Shown: positions 11,963-22,739 of the stretch, piece after piece | Position numbering within the stretch: position 1 is the first letter of the stretch | Layout: each line of letters opens with the position of its first letter | From: Acanthosepion pharaonis | Taxonomy: Eukaryota; Mollusca; Cephalopoda; Sepiida; Sepiidae | NCBI GenBank assembly: GCA_903632075.3 | Contig: CAHIKZ030003474.1 | Span: 2,099,001 to 2,163,000, forward strand | Reading direction: 5' to 3' | DNA length: 64,000 nt | Position numbers and translations under genes: made by a program | The notes under the pieces: generated by a model | The model's input: only the letters and a program-made list of their open reading frames with translations | Databases searched by the model: none | What the model was told of the DNA's origin: nothing

Positions 11963-12834
11963 ACGCATACATATATATGTGTAAAAGATTTAATATATAA
12001 GTACAATGTATATGTAAAAGGCTAATGTGAATAAAGGCAAAAAGAAAACTTATCTCAGACGATGCGTTTAGTCCTCTCAGGGACGTTATCAAGGCAAATG
12101 TCAGGATATTATTTTGCAGCAAGTATTTCTAAACCAAAGTAAAAATATTGGTTTTTCAATTTTTTTTTAAATTTAAGAGACGCTCATAACTATTTATCAG
12201 GTTAACTGAAAAGCTCAGGTAAATTATGGAAGATGCTAAGTGACATAATTTAATGCCTAATAAACGAATGTTAGTAAATAATGTTGAATAATGTTTTTGA
12301 TACAATTAGTATTTAAATTATTTTAGTATGGGATAAATTGATGTATCATATTTTTTTTTAAATAACTGTTTAACCGTTTTCTCTTAATTTATTATTATTT
12401 TTTTTATATTGGCTTGGGATGGGAGTAATTCTTTCAGGAATGGAGATATTTGAAAAACTTCAGGGCGCAGATTAATATTTTGATAAGATTCGATAGCGTC
12501 ACGCTCGAGATTTTTCCATCAAAGTAATTTACTTTCTCTTTTAATAAGTGATGTATTCTCTAGATGAAAATTGTGGTTGAATTTATTTCTACATTTCAAA
12601 TAAGAAAATAACATTATAAACAACAATAACAATAAACTAGATAAAATAACATAGAAATGAATACAATATGAGAACCAGTAATAAGTAGTGCCAGAGAAAA
12701 GGAAATAATAACAACAAAAGTTGCAATATGAGCTCTGCTAAAAACATGCAATGATAACAGCAAAAATTGCAATATGAGGACTGGTAAAAATGGTTGCTGA
12801 AGACATTGGGTTTATAATACCCAGAAATTAATAC
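11963..12834. other. no recognised feature, AT-rich
   Basis: AT-rich spacer with short poly-T runs. A roughly 50-base imperfect direct repeat (AAAGTTGCAATATGAG / AAAATTGCAATATGAG) is at about 12716-12780. No gene or RNA is seen. Confidence 0.5.
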
Positions 12835-13115
12835 ACAGATGTCCTCAAGGACACATGGAACAGTGAATAAAGGCATTGGTTAGATCCAGTGACAAGACTC
12901 AATACCCGGTTAAGGCAGTGGAGAACTTTCAGAGGGAAATTAATAGGAGATAACTGATAACTGACATCCATTAAAACATGGCACGTGGAATTAGAACAGT
13001 AAAGGATTCAGTTCGACATTCCAATCACCTGAAGAAGGCCGGAGCGTAGAACGGCCGAAACGTTGTAATAAATATGGCGACCAAGATGAGGACAATAGTC
13101 CGAATAAAGTAAAAA
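12835..13115 (+). mobile_element. SINE-2 copy, full length
   Basis: Head: CAAGGACACATGGAACAGTG ... TTGGTTAGATCCAGTGACAA with box-A-like sequence, then a B-box-like CTCAATACCCGGTTAAGG. Body: TAACTGACATCCATTAAAAC, then core AAAGGATTCAGTTCGACATTCC. Tail: CCTGAAGAAGGCCGGAGCGT ... CGAAACGTTGTAATAAATAT ... GAGGACAATAGTCCGAATAA. Used as the reference for the other SINE-2 copies. Confidence 0.8.
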
Positions 13116-13399
13116 ATATACATTTGGGAAAATTGCAGAAATTTACAAAAATAACTTATTTATGAACACAAAAGGGACAGCATGCACAATAATTTATCAA
13201 ATGCATTAGTTATACATAGAAATAAATTCAATCACAACTTTTGATCTACGAAATGACACAGTTATTCAAAGAGAAAGTAACATACAACATTTATACTTTT
13301 GTTTATAAATACATGTTGCAAAATAAAATCCTTATATTTGCCTTGATAAGGTCCATCAGAGGTCTGTCCAGAAAGCATCAAATCATTTAGTATTAACGC

Positions 13400-13740
13400 A
13401 AACAAATAGCTTACCGATGGCAACTGTCACACAGTTCACACAATGACGTATCGATGCTGATTGAATAGTCCGAAAGGATAGTGTCTGTTCACGCATGCGC
13501 TGTATAGCCCGCTCTGCAATTACATCAAGAACACGCACCTAGTTTTCTTGATATTCAAAAGATTTTCCGGGTAGACTTCGTACCCATGAGCATAGTGTAA
13601 ATCACTAATTAACAAGCTCTGTGTAGCTTTGCACACAAACTCAGTACTGTGCCAACCAGTCAGGATCGAACACCAAATTTTCAACTGGTTCGAGAGACTA
13701 CCTTTGTAACTATCGCTCTACGGCAAGAGCCCAATCTACA
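13400..13740 (-). mobile_element. SINE-5 copy
   Basis: On the minus strand a tRNA-like head (13.65-13.74 kb) reads CTTGCCGTAGAGCGATAGTT ... GGTGTTCGATCCTGACTGG, with good box A and box B spacing. It is followed by an uncharacterised body towards 13.4 kb. Called a SINE rather than a tRNA gene because the anticodon arm and acceptor stem do not pair cleanly. Confidence 0.55.
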
Positions 13741-13849
13741 TTAATAATCTTGGACAGTTTGTTTTTTTTATAGTTTAACAAATGCGCAATAAAGTAATTA
13801 ATCAAAACAAAATAAATAAATAAATAAAAAATGAAAATTGAAATATAGA

Positions 13850-13912
13850 ACATAGATTTATAGATATATTTATCTTCTCTCTCTCCATCTATTTCTATAT
13901 AAATACTTAAAT

Positions 13913-13951
<39 letters not shown>

Positions 13952-14051
13952 CGTGCGTGCGTGTGTGTGTGTGTGTGTGTTCTTTGTGAATTTATATCAT
14001 TTTCATTTCATCATATTTGATGTTTTAGAAACAATGAATGGTAAAAGTTTA

Positions 14052-14123
<72 letters not shown>
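13850..14123. repeat. microsatellite cluster with reusable leader
   Basis: A leader of about 85 bases (CATAGATTTATAGATATATT ... AAATCATATAATATATA) runs into (TA)n(TG)n at 13916-13980. The same leader and microsatellite recur at 62.09-62.18 kb. (TA)n also fills 14057-14122. Confidence 0.85.
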
Positions 14124-14126
<3 letters not shown>

Positions 14127-14849
14127 CCTTGACATTTCATCGCGTGATGTACGACTTTAAGATAAATCAATCCGTAGTGTAATAATGCCGCAGCCAGATA
14201 CATATCAAAATAATTTTGTTAAAACTGCTTCTGGCTTTAATTGGGGGGGGATCGTTCCTACGGAAATGAAAGCTTTGGGTTATTTTTTAATAATAATTGG
14301 ACGCAGAACGCAACAAACAAGAGAGAAAAAAAAAAAAAGAAAGAAAGAAAGAAAGAAAGAAAGAAGGGAATGCTGAATGCAAGAAATTCGTTGATGTGTT
14401 GATATATTTTTGAAATGAGAAACTGACTGGAGGTGTGATGCATTCTAATTTTCCCAATCCCGACCGAAAATAATCATTATTTAGTCGAACCATTTTTTTA
14501 GGGGGGGGGTTGACTTTTGATCTTCCCCAATACAATAATAATCAATCCAAATTAATGCTATCATGTCAGTTTTTACCACAATCGACCCAAATGTTTCGTA
14601 ATAAAATCAACAATCTTTTTCCTGCTTCAATTTGACAGTACTGTAATTATTCGCATGTAATACGCACATTTTTTTTTTAGATTTTAAAATTTAAAATTTC
14701 AGTTACGTATTATACGTGATAATTATTTTTTATCTGAATTTCTAGGATGAGGAGTTATCATTATTTACACTTACATTCTGACTATTGTCTTCATTCTTGT
14801 TATAACGACCTAAATGTTATAATAACAATAACAAAGATGAGGATAACAA
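14124..14849. other. no recognised feature
   Basis: Contains G- and T-runs, a short (GAAA)n at 14337-14364 and AT-rich spacer. No gene is seen. Confidence 0.5.
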
Positions 14850-15158
14850 TACGAATGTAGAAATACAAATTAAATATTATTTTTTTTAGGGGTTGGGGGT
14901 TACGGATGTTGTCATATTCGGGGCAGTATGGCCGAAAATAAGTTATATCCGAGTTCCAAATTAATTAATATGTAATAAAAAGTTTGAATATCAAATCAAT
15001 ATTTGCTTATTTTCCTAAAAAAATCAAATAAAGTTTTTGTTTATTTTTCTAAAAAAAAAGAACTTATTCGCATAGACATTAAGTACATTTTTGTCAAAAC
15101 TATTTATTTAACCTGTACACAGAGACAATCTTAAGAAAACTATAAAACAGTAGGTTGC
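14850..15158 (+). repeat. repeat R, copy 1
   Basis: Dispersed unclassified repeat. Shared marks are GTTGTCATATTCGGGGCAGT, ATGGCCGAAAATAAGTTATA, GAGTTCCAAATTAATTAATA, ATTAAGTACATTTTTGTC and TTTATTTAACCTGTACA, in that order, also present at 15.5, 16.7 and (weakly) 22.3 kb. A SINE-1 copy follows directly. R is probably a non-autonomous DNA transposon, but its ends are not fixed. Confidence 0.65.
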
Positions 15159-15159
15159 C

Positions 15160-15370
15160 ATTTCTTTCTGCGATAGACCAGTTGCCATCCAAGGCTATAG
15201 AGCTCGGTCTGTCCTGTTAATTACTCATAGATGGAAGGAGAAGAAGATTAATACCTTTCTCAAGGGTATAAGCACGTAAGTGAACGTAATGGATTTGACT
15301 GGGATTCGAACTCGGTTTTCCGATTCCGCAATCTGAGTGGCTGTTCATTACTATGCGGTGCCTACACTAT
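15160..15370 (-). mobile_element. SINE-1 copy
   Basis: Minus-strand SINE-1 with the complement of the B-box region (GATTCGAACTCGGTTTTCCG) near its right end and the AGTTGCCATCCAAGGCTATA body block at the left. Confidence 0.8.
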
Positions 15371-15514
15371 GCTCAGTAGCATTTAAATCACACAAGTACA
15401 GGAAGCAGTTTTGTCATCAGTGTTGTTGGAACCAGTTTTGTGTTACCAGCACCGTTCATGACTTTTTCCCGCAGTAGGTTGCCATTTTTCCGCAGTAGGT
15501 TGTAAATTCATGAG

Positions 15515-16150
15515 AATTAAATATTATCTTTTTTTGGTTGTGGTTGTGGGAGATTACGTATGTTGTCATATTCGAGGCAGTATGACCGAAAGTAAGTTAT
15601 ATCCGAGTTCCAAATTAATCACACAAGTACAGGAAGCAGTTGTAATAAAAGGCTTGAATCTCAAGGCTTGAATCGTTGCTTCTTTTCCCCCCAAAAAAAA
15701 CAAAAAACAAAAAACTTATTGACATAGATATTAAGTACATTTTTGTCATTACAATTTATTTAACCTGTACAATATTCAGTCAGTGATGTGCCATACGTGA
15801 TACACGCTGACGAGGTAGATTTTTTAGAGCCATAGGTTACCATTTCTTTTTGCGGTAGACCAGTTGCCATCGAAGACTATAGAACCCGGTCTGTGTTCTG
15901 TTATTTACCCACAGTTTGGGTGGGAGGCGGTTGTAGAAGAAGATTCCTACCTTTCCCAAAAGCACGTAAGTGAACGTAATGGATTCAACTGCAATTCGAA
16001 CTCAGCTCTCTGATTCCTCAATCCGAGCCTCTATCTATTACTCCATCGAGACAATCTCAAGAAAGCTATAAAACCTACAGGATTTATTATCGTTGATAAT
16101 AATCACTATTTTCCAAATATTAAAGCCTAAAGTTACAGTTAGCGGTACAT
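15515..16150 (+). repeat. repeat R, copy 2, split by SINE-1
   Basis: R marks run from 15515 to about 15775 (TTATATCCGAGTTCCAAATT, ATTAAGTACATTTTTGTC) and resume at about 16022 (GAGACAATCTCAAGAAAGCT, CAGGATTTATTATCG). The interval is filled by a SINE-1 on the minus strand. Confidence 0.65.
15776..16030 (-). mobile_element. SINE-1 copy with long 3' region
   Basis: Minus strand. Left end carries the complement of the SINE-1 tail (CAGTCAGTGATGTGCCATAC), then the body, and the right end the complement of the B-box block (AATTCGAACTCAGCTCTCTG) and the tRNA start. About 250 bases, the full form of the family. Confidence 0.8.
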
Positions 16151-16153
16151 TTA

Positions 16154-16678
16154 CAGTCAGTTATGTGTCATGCGTGATACACGCTTAGGCGATCATGTAT
16201 CTTTCGATACATAACTGACGAAGCAGATTTTTTCCCGTAGTAGGTTGCCATTTCTTTCTACGGTAGACCAGTTGCCATCCAAGGCTATAGAACCCAGTCT
16301 ATAGATGGAGAGAGAAGAAGAGGATTCATACCTTTCCCAAGAGTATTAGCATGTAAGTGAATGCAATGGATTCAACTAGAGGTACGATGGAGTAATGGAT
16401 AGTGGCTCGATGATTGAGGAATCGGAGAGCCGAGTTCGAATTCCAGTCGAATCCATTACATTCACTTATGTGCTAATACCCTTGGGAGAGGTATTAATCC
16501 TTTTTTGTCTCCCCACAGCTATGGGTAAATAGCAGAACAGAGCGGATTCTTGGATGGCAACTGCTCTACCGAAAAAAGAAATGGTAACTCATTGCTGGAA
16601 AAAATCTGCCTCGTCAGTCATGTATCGAAAGATACATAGTCGCCTAAGCGTTTATCACGCATGGCACACAACTGACTG
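16154..16678. repeat. inverted SINE-1 dimer (fold-back)
   Basis: The left arm 16154-16378 is the reverse complement of the right arm 16445-16678. Both carry the SINE-1 body and the tail ending in CAGTCAGT / ACTGACTG. The loop 16379-16444 is the tRNA-like head (GGTACGATGGAGTAATGGAT, B box GAGTTCGAATT at 16432-16442). The outer flanks GGTACATTTACAG (16144-16156) and GGTGCATATACAG (16678-16690) agree at 11 of 13 bases and may be one target duplication around the whole dimer. Confidence 0.8.
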
Positions 16679-16689
16679 GTGCATATACA

Positions 16690-17440
16690 GAAAAACTAAA
16701 TATTCATTTTTTTTTTTAGGCACATGCTCTGTCATATTTGGGATAATATGACCGAAAGTAAGTTGTTTTGGGAGTTCAAATTAACTAACGTATGTCTTCT
16801 CCTGTGTGTCGTGTCCCTTCAGTACGTTGGCGATAACAGCTCTCCACAATTCCTTGTCCATTGTAGCTCTTAATAAATTTTGTCTTTAGGCCATTTCTCC
16901 CAAACCCTGTTCCGCTAACCATCTATCTCGTGAGTATCAGATTTTATAAACCCTCTTTCCTCACCATGTGCCCTAGAAATTTCAACGGTCTCTTGCTGAT
17001 GTTAAGTATGTGTCTTTTTCGTTTCTATTTTCTCTAAAACTTCGTCATTGCTCACATGTTCGGTCCATCTCAGCATCCTCCTGTAGATACACGTTTCTGT
17101 TGCTTAAAGTTTCTTCTTCATCTGTAATGAGATTTTACAGCATTCACTGCCATATTGGAGGACTGATGTGACGGAACAATTTAGTACTCTTTTCTTTGTT
17201 GCGGGCGAAATATTTCTGTTTCTGAATACTTTGCTTAGCTTTTGGAAGGCATATTTCGAACTTAAATATCTTACCAACACTGCATTTGTTTTTATTTTTT
17301 TTAATTATTCGCCTACATATTAAGCACATTTTAATCTTCTTCACTGTTATTTAACCTATAAAATGAGACGATACTAAGAAAACTAGAAGTCCTATCAGGA
17401 TTTATTATCGGCGGACCTAATGCTAAAAACATACGATACA
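16690..17440 (+). repeat. repeat R, copy 3, split by LINE-B
   Basis: Left half 16690-16795 (ATGACCGAAAGTAAGTTGTT) and right half from about 17283 (ATTATTCGCCTACATATTAA, then GAGACGATACTAAGAAAACT, CAGGATTTATTATCG) are separated by a LINE-B copy on the minus strand. Confidence 0.65.
16797..17282 (-). mobile_element. LINE-B copy inserted in repeat R
   Basis: Minus-strand LINE-B 3' end. Its complement shows WTEHV.NDEVL, then LKFLG.., LENLTLTG-like and W.AM.ANVLKGHDT blocks in shifting frames. The 5' truncation lies near 17.28 kb. Confidence 0.8.
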
Positions 17441-17656
17441 CAGATGAACCAAGTAATAAAAGAAACCAAGAAAAAAAGACTACCTTATATACTCGTGTAT
17501 AAGTCTACTTCATGTAGACCTGAAATTATTTTTTATATAGGTCATATATAATGGGATCCCAGCCTCTGAGCAATGCTAATAGGCCTGCCGTAGTCAAATA
17601 TTGTAGTAATTGGCATCGTCCTGGACCTATTTTATAGTAAATACATTACTCTATGC

Positions 17657-17927
17657 CAGTGTTTCTCAACCTTTTTACCCTTGCGTAACCATTAAAATAA
17701 ATCACATGACCCAAGGAACTCTTGCGCAAAAACAAAATATACCACATCTTTCTCATTTTATTTTCATCATAGTTCACGTGGTTTAAGAAAAAATTAATAC
17801 TTCTTTGTCAACTTTTTCGGTAATGCTAAATAAAATTCATACTGTTAGTTTATAATAATTCATCAGGGAGTTTTCATTCACACCAAAAATTCTAAACTCA
17901 AACGTAAAAATTAACGTAAGTAATATC

Positions 17928-17976
<49 letters not shown>

Positions 17977-18577
17977 GTAATCAGAACGAAAACAGATAAT
18001 TGATGCAGCAGTTTTTATATTTTATCCTTTACTGGCAATGTTGAAAAGACATAAGGTAAATCAAGGCAAAATGTCCTGTGAACTAATAAATGGGATATGC
18101 TAGATAGGATGATGTCTATAGTACAATGTTACAATAGCCAAGAATATATTGTGTGTATTTACTAATATTACGTATAAGAAGTTAAATAAAAAATCAAAAG
18201 TTCATTACCTTATCTCACCTGTTCTCACGGAACCCATTGGGACCTTTTGCGGAACCTTAGGGTTCTGGGGAATCCCGCTTAAGAAACGCTGATCTAAACT
18301 TTTTCATCTGGTATTTCTTCCTCAAATTTTCTCACTTCGTTCTGTCGACATAATAAACATAAGTAACTAATGATTGTTATATTTTTTAATAATATAATAG
18401 GTTAGTTAGGATGATGGCTATATTACAATAACCAAGAATGTATTGTGTATGTTTAGTAAGATTATGTATAGGAAATTAAATAAAATGTCAAAAGTACATT
18501 AGTTTCTCTCTCGCAAAACTCTTAGGGACCTTTTGCGGAACCTTAAGGCTCCGGGGATCCCTGCTTGAGAAACGCTG
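17657..18577. mobile_element. hAT-like MITE with duplicated 3' half
   Basis: Left terminus CAGTGTTTCTCAACC at 17657. Inverted right terminus (...GAAACGCTG) at 18291 and again at 18577. The block 18090-18291 is repeated at 18392-18577 (TAGGATGATG.CTATA, TTTTGCGGAACCTTA). The 8 bases before the element (CTCTATGC) and after the second end (CCCTATAC) agree at 6 of 8, as for a decayed hAT target duplication. Confidence 0.7.
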
Positions 18578-18585
18578 CCCTATAC

Positions 18586-19653
18586 ATACAGGGGGATGCA
18601 AAAATAGGTATTCAGTAATAAAGGAACAAAATATGTGCACAAAACGTATTGTATCGTTTCTACAAACATAAACATATCAATAATAAACATATCAATAATA
18701 AACATCAATCCCTCAAATGTTCAAACTGTTTTCCCCCATCATTCACACACTTCTCCTTACCTGCAAAACATTTATTGTTGTTATTATTTAACAGGCTACG
18801 CGTGACCCGTTGGATCACTGACGATTCAGGTTATAAAACGTTGAAGTTGATTTCAACATTCCATTGAAATGAAAGTTAATTTTATTATGATTCAGTTAAA
18901 TACTTCCATTTGTTCGTGTCATCATGGGTCTGGTTTGAAAGTTCAAGTTCAACGTTTTACTGATTGTTTACAGCATTTAAGAGGAATAGAACATCCGGTA
19001 TAAACTTGAACTTTAAACCAGATTAACTTAAAAATATTTTTTAATATGTCAAAAAATATTTTAAAGTCAGATTCACTTGAAAATGTTTTTTAAATATGTC
19101 AAAAAATATTTTTTAAATATTTAAAATATCATTTGTTTAAAGAAAGCGGAAATATAAATAATTACTCTACAAACAACTGGACGAAGCAGCAAATCGGCAT
19201 CTCTTTGTGTCTGTCTTTAACTTAAAAATATTTTAATTTAAAAAATTGTCTGTTTGAAGAAAGTTAAAATAAAAATATTTAATGTATAAACAACTCGTAT
19301 TTTTAAATCTTATTCACTGAAATAAGATTAACTTAAATTATTATGCACCGGGCGGACGCACCACACAAGCCCGCAAGCATGCATACAATCACAAATTTTT
19401 AGTATTATATAGATTACAGAGTAAAACTTATAATAAAAGTAATCAATGAATCCAAGATATCACTGCGTTTATTTACAAGTAATGATTACTTTCAAACAAA
19501 TATATCATGTGTTTTTATTAACGTTGCCATAGAAAATGCGTTAGTCACTATATATTTTATCTGAAGATTTGAATTATGAAAATAAAAATATCCAAAATAA
19601 TTTTAATGAATTAAATAAGTTCTAGTATTAAACGAATCTTAGAACCACTATTA
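18586..19653. other. no gene; imperfect AT repeats
   Basis: AT-rich. ATATGTCAAAAAATATTTTA-type units occur at 19020-19130. No coding frame, RNA gene or known transposon was recognised. Confidence 0.5.
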
Positions 19654-19767
19654 CAAGGGCGGCCAAACCGCGGCTTGCGAGCCATATGCAGCTCTTTGAT
19701 CTGTACTATGCAGTTCATTGGAAATATGTTGGCTGATTCCTTTTTTTTCATCACAGTGAATATAAAT

Positions 19768-19823
<56 letters not shown>

Positions 19824-19874
19824 GAATATAATAGAATATAAAATAGAATATATAATAGAATATAAAAGATTTTT

Positions 19875-19922
<48 letters not shown>

Positions 19923-19950
19923 GAAATGGACAAGGTCCGACAATTTATTT

Positions 19951-20228
19951 ATTAAAGACATTTTTATGTTTAACGTTGTTATTTATAGATACAAGTATTT
20001 AAGCAAATGCTCTGTTTATGATAAACAGTATTAAATAACATTTACCGGCCTGAATGTCCAGAAAATTCGAATATTTTCTAGGATGCAGGTTCGAATCCTG
20101 TCAAAGAACGAATATTTTCTATGAAAATTTCTCGGACATTCAGGCCGATAAATGTTATTTAATACTGTTTATCATAAACAGAGCATACTTGTATCTATAA
20201 ATAACAACGTTAAATATAAAAAAATGTC

Positions 20229-20234
<6 letters not shown>
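19951..20234. repeat. inverted SINE dimer with T-arm loop
   Basis: Arms 19951-20059 and 20134-20234 are inverted copies, nearly identical apart from a gap of about 10 bases. The loop 20060-20133 carries GCAGGTTCGAATCCTGT: a perfect B box GGTTCGAATCC at 20088-20098 inside a 5-bp T-arm stem. (TA)n tracts lie outside both arms. A direct repeat CGAATATTTTCTA flanks the B box. Confidence 0.8.
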
Positions 20235-20268
<34 letters not shown>

Positions 20269-20368
20269 AAAAAAAAATCTTTATAATTATTTGCTGGATA
20301 TGAATTCAATCCCTAGTGGATTAAAACATAAGTTTAATGTTAATGCCTATGTAATAAAACGTATGTCT

Positions 20369-20440
20369 TTTGTGATGTCAACGAACACTCGTTGCCACTT
20401 TTGTGATGACAACGAATACTCGTTGTCACTTTCGTAATGC
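20369..20440. repeat. 31-bp tandem repeat, 2+ units
   Basis: TTGTGATGTCAACGAACACT and TTGTGATGACAACGAATACT begin two adjacent 31-base units (each with CGTTG.CACTT), followed by a partial third. Lies inside the hAT-type element. Confidence 0.7.
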
Positions 20441-21189
20441 TCGTTGTAGCAGAGACTTTGTAATCGCAGATACAACTATAGTAACGCCGTCGAACAATAC
20501 TGGTATCAGACGTCTTCGAATAAAACTTGCACTAATAGTACTTGCTCGATAATACTCGCTCGACAAGTAACCCGTATAGTTATCTGAATAGAGAAATAGT
20601 ATAGAGAATAAAAATGGCGATCCGAATAGTAATAGAGGATAGAGTAGAAATAGTAATAGAGGATAGAATAAAAATGAAGATCCGTATAGTATAGAGGATA
20701 GACTAGAAATACGATCGTTAGTCGTCAGCTACTTCATATATATATGCGTTTCCTCTATGGTCACGTGGTCTATTTAATTCAATAATGGGATCGCCTGTGT
20801 TTGCTCACTGGCGATCTATGTTCAAATTCAAATGTCGGCAGCGACACTTTATTCCTATATAACAATGTGTAAATTTTTTTCGTGGCTTGCGGCTCTCAAA
20901 CATTTGAAATTTATCGTATGTGGTGCTTACCTTAAGCAAGTTTGGCAACCCTTGAACTATTACAATAATATATTATACCTACTGTATACTTACATTTGCT
21001 GCGCACTGATTATGTTGTTTTTTGGTTTGTTTTGCTAGAAACTAAGGTTGTTGAACTGTTGGCGGAAATGCATGATTTTTAACCTCTTCAAAAAATTACC
21101 CGTGTTTAGTGTAACCCGCTATTTCTTCTTTTTTTTTTGCACAAAAATCTGATCATAAAAAAATCGTACTGTACTCGAGTATATACGGT

Positions 21190-21755
21190 AACCATTAAAT
21201 TCTAAGAAGACTATACGGTCGCCAGCAAGATGGGAAGCCAAAGATGTGAACTACAAATTGGGGATATCAGGCCTAAGCAAGCACAGAAAATTATCTGAGT
21301 AGTGTAGTGACAGAGGAGAGGAAATGTGACAGAAATCTGAAGGTGCATGGAAATAGCGAATAATGCCTTCCAGAAACTAAGCAGAATATTAAAAAACAGG
21401 AAAATGTTGATCGAAACAAATAAAATAGTGCTGAACTGCTATGTCATATCAATTCTCCTATATAGCAGCGAACGTTGAACAATTTCCTCACAAACGAAGA
21501 GGAAAATTGGGGCAACGGCCGTTCTGTAGACGGATGAACAGAATACCAAGGACAGAACATGTGATCCACGAGGAAGTTTTAAGGAAAGAATGTAAAGTAA
21601 AAGGACACATTCTCAAAATTCGAAAGAAATATTTGACATTTCTAGTAATGAGGAAAGAGAGCTTGGAGAACTTAACACTCACAGGTCACAAAGGGAAAAC
21701 AGCGAGTAACCTACATAACGGGTTTATGTGAATGGATGGCAGGGCGGAGACAAAG
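21190..21755 (+). mobile_element. LINE-B copy, longest
   Basis: From about 21310 the frame-broken product reads NAFQKLSRILKNRKMLIETN, VLNCYVISILLYSSER, then from 21500 RMNRIPRTEHVIHEEVLRKE, KGHILKIRKKYLTFLV and MRKESLENLTLTGHKGKT. This is the stretch from the RT thumb to near the ORF end of an RTE-like element. Several frameshifts and stops are present. The frame at 21441-21731 is the best-preserved part. Confidence 0.8.
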
Positions 21756-22204
21756 AGGGGTGGTAAAAAGTCAAAAAGTCAGAGTTGCAAGGGGTGGAAT
21801 AATAATGTCCTTAATGGACACGGTGCATGAAGATGAAGTCTGTTTGCTTTCTGTCCGTGTAAAAAAAGAGGCGTTGTGACAGTTTCTCGAGGGTTGTTAG
21901 CGTAGTAGCTGTAATAATGCAAGCCTGAGCAACTAGTGTAGGCCACCTAGTGAGGATACAACTAAATTGTATTCTTATCCGCTGCTCCATCGTGTGGCGC
22001 CTATTTCCTAAGTTTGGCTTAGTGTAAGAGATGGCCAAAAAAGTGGTATCCCCAGGCGAAATGAGAACTTGTTAACCGCTACTCTAATGCGTAGCAATCT
22101 ATAATCACTCGTGTATAACACGCAGCATTTTGTTCAGTTTTTTATGCCTCAAAGTTAGGGGTGCGCATTATAGTGATTTTCTAAGCGAAACTTAGATGTG
22201 GCAC

Positions 22205-22305
22205 ACTACTGAAAGTAGGGGGCACCCAGTGAGGATCGAACTCGCTACTCAGTTACAAATGATCTAGCGAGATAAGATTGCTACCCAATACAACACGTCG
22301 AAGTG
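22205..22305 (-). mobile_element. tRNA-like SINE head
   Basis: The minus strand reads TGGGTAGCAATCTTATCTCG ... GAGTTCGATCCTCACTGGGT, with box A and box B about 40 bases apart. It resembles the SINE-5 head at 13.7 kb. No clean acceptor stem, so not a tRNA gene. Confidence 0.5.
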
Positions 22306-22560
22306 ACCAAGGGGTGCGCATTATACACGAAAACTAAATATTAATTTTTTTCCGGTCACTAGCCTCGCGGGATGGTATAACCAAAAAAGCTACATATATA
22401 ATACTGGTTAATATGTAACAAAGCATTTTAAAAAAAAAAAACAAAAAAACAAACAAAAAACACTGCATTTAATTTGTAATTATTCACATAGATAAGAAAG
22501 ACATTTTAGTCTGCGTGATTGCCGTTCAAATTAAAGAGAGACATCACAAGAGTTGTGTTT
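22306..22560 (+). repeat. repeat R, copy 4, diverged
   Basis: Starts GGGGTGCGCATTATACACGA, the presumed left end of R, then AACTAAATATTAATTTTTTT, TAATATGTAACAAAG and AATTATTCACATAGATAAGA. More diverged than the 14.8-17.4 kb copies. Confidence 0.45.
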
Positions 22561-22739
22561 CTCGGCAAAGATATCGTTCTCATCTTCGGTGTTGTTATCG
22601 TCCCCCAAAAACATATCTTGTGATTCCTCCTCATTTAATTCTTTCGTGGAGCAGTGTGTTTTAATAACTTTTGCCACGATAATTATTTTTCGGTTCTTTT
22701 ATATGCCGATCACGGACATAATAGTAATGTCCACTTCAG

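Larger units (their letters stand above)
19654..20954. mobile_element. hAT-type non-autonomous element
   Basis: Inverted termini CAAGGGCGGCCAAAC (left) and, on the opposite strand, CAAGGGTTGCCAAAC (right) agree at 13 of 15. Flanking 8-mers CACTATTA (19646-19653) and AACTATTA (20955-20962) agree at 7 of 8, the size hAT transposases make. Subterminal GCGGCTTGCGAGCC resembles hAT (Charlie-like) ends. No transposase remains. The interior holds (TA)n tracts and an inverted SINE dimer. Confidence 0.8.
17487..21187. mobile_element. possible pogo-like outer ends around nested insertions
   Basis: The left end has TATATACTCGTGTATAAGTC at about 17490-17509. The right end, read on the minus strand, has CCGTATATACTCGAGTACAG at about 21168-21188. 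These resemble inverted ends of a common pogo-type MITE, and everything between would then be nested insertion. Only about 18 bases match, so this is tentative. Confidence 0.35.

Noticed and set aside
16381..16446. tRNA gene
   Set aside because: Box A and B are present but there is no pairing acceptor or anticodon stem, and the segment continues into the SINE-1 body found many times here.
16154..16678. Inverted repeat as an amplification or assembly artefact
   Set aside because: Arms differ by substitutions and indels and flanks show a probable target duplication; artefactual palindromes would have identical arms.
20081..20104. tRNA gene suggested by a perfect T-arm
   Set aside because: Only the T-arm is present; upstream sequence is an inverted SINE arm, not a tRNA 5' half.
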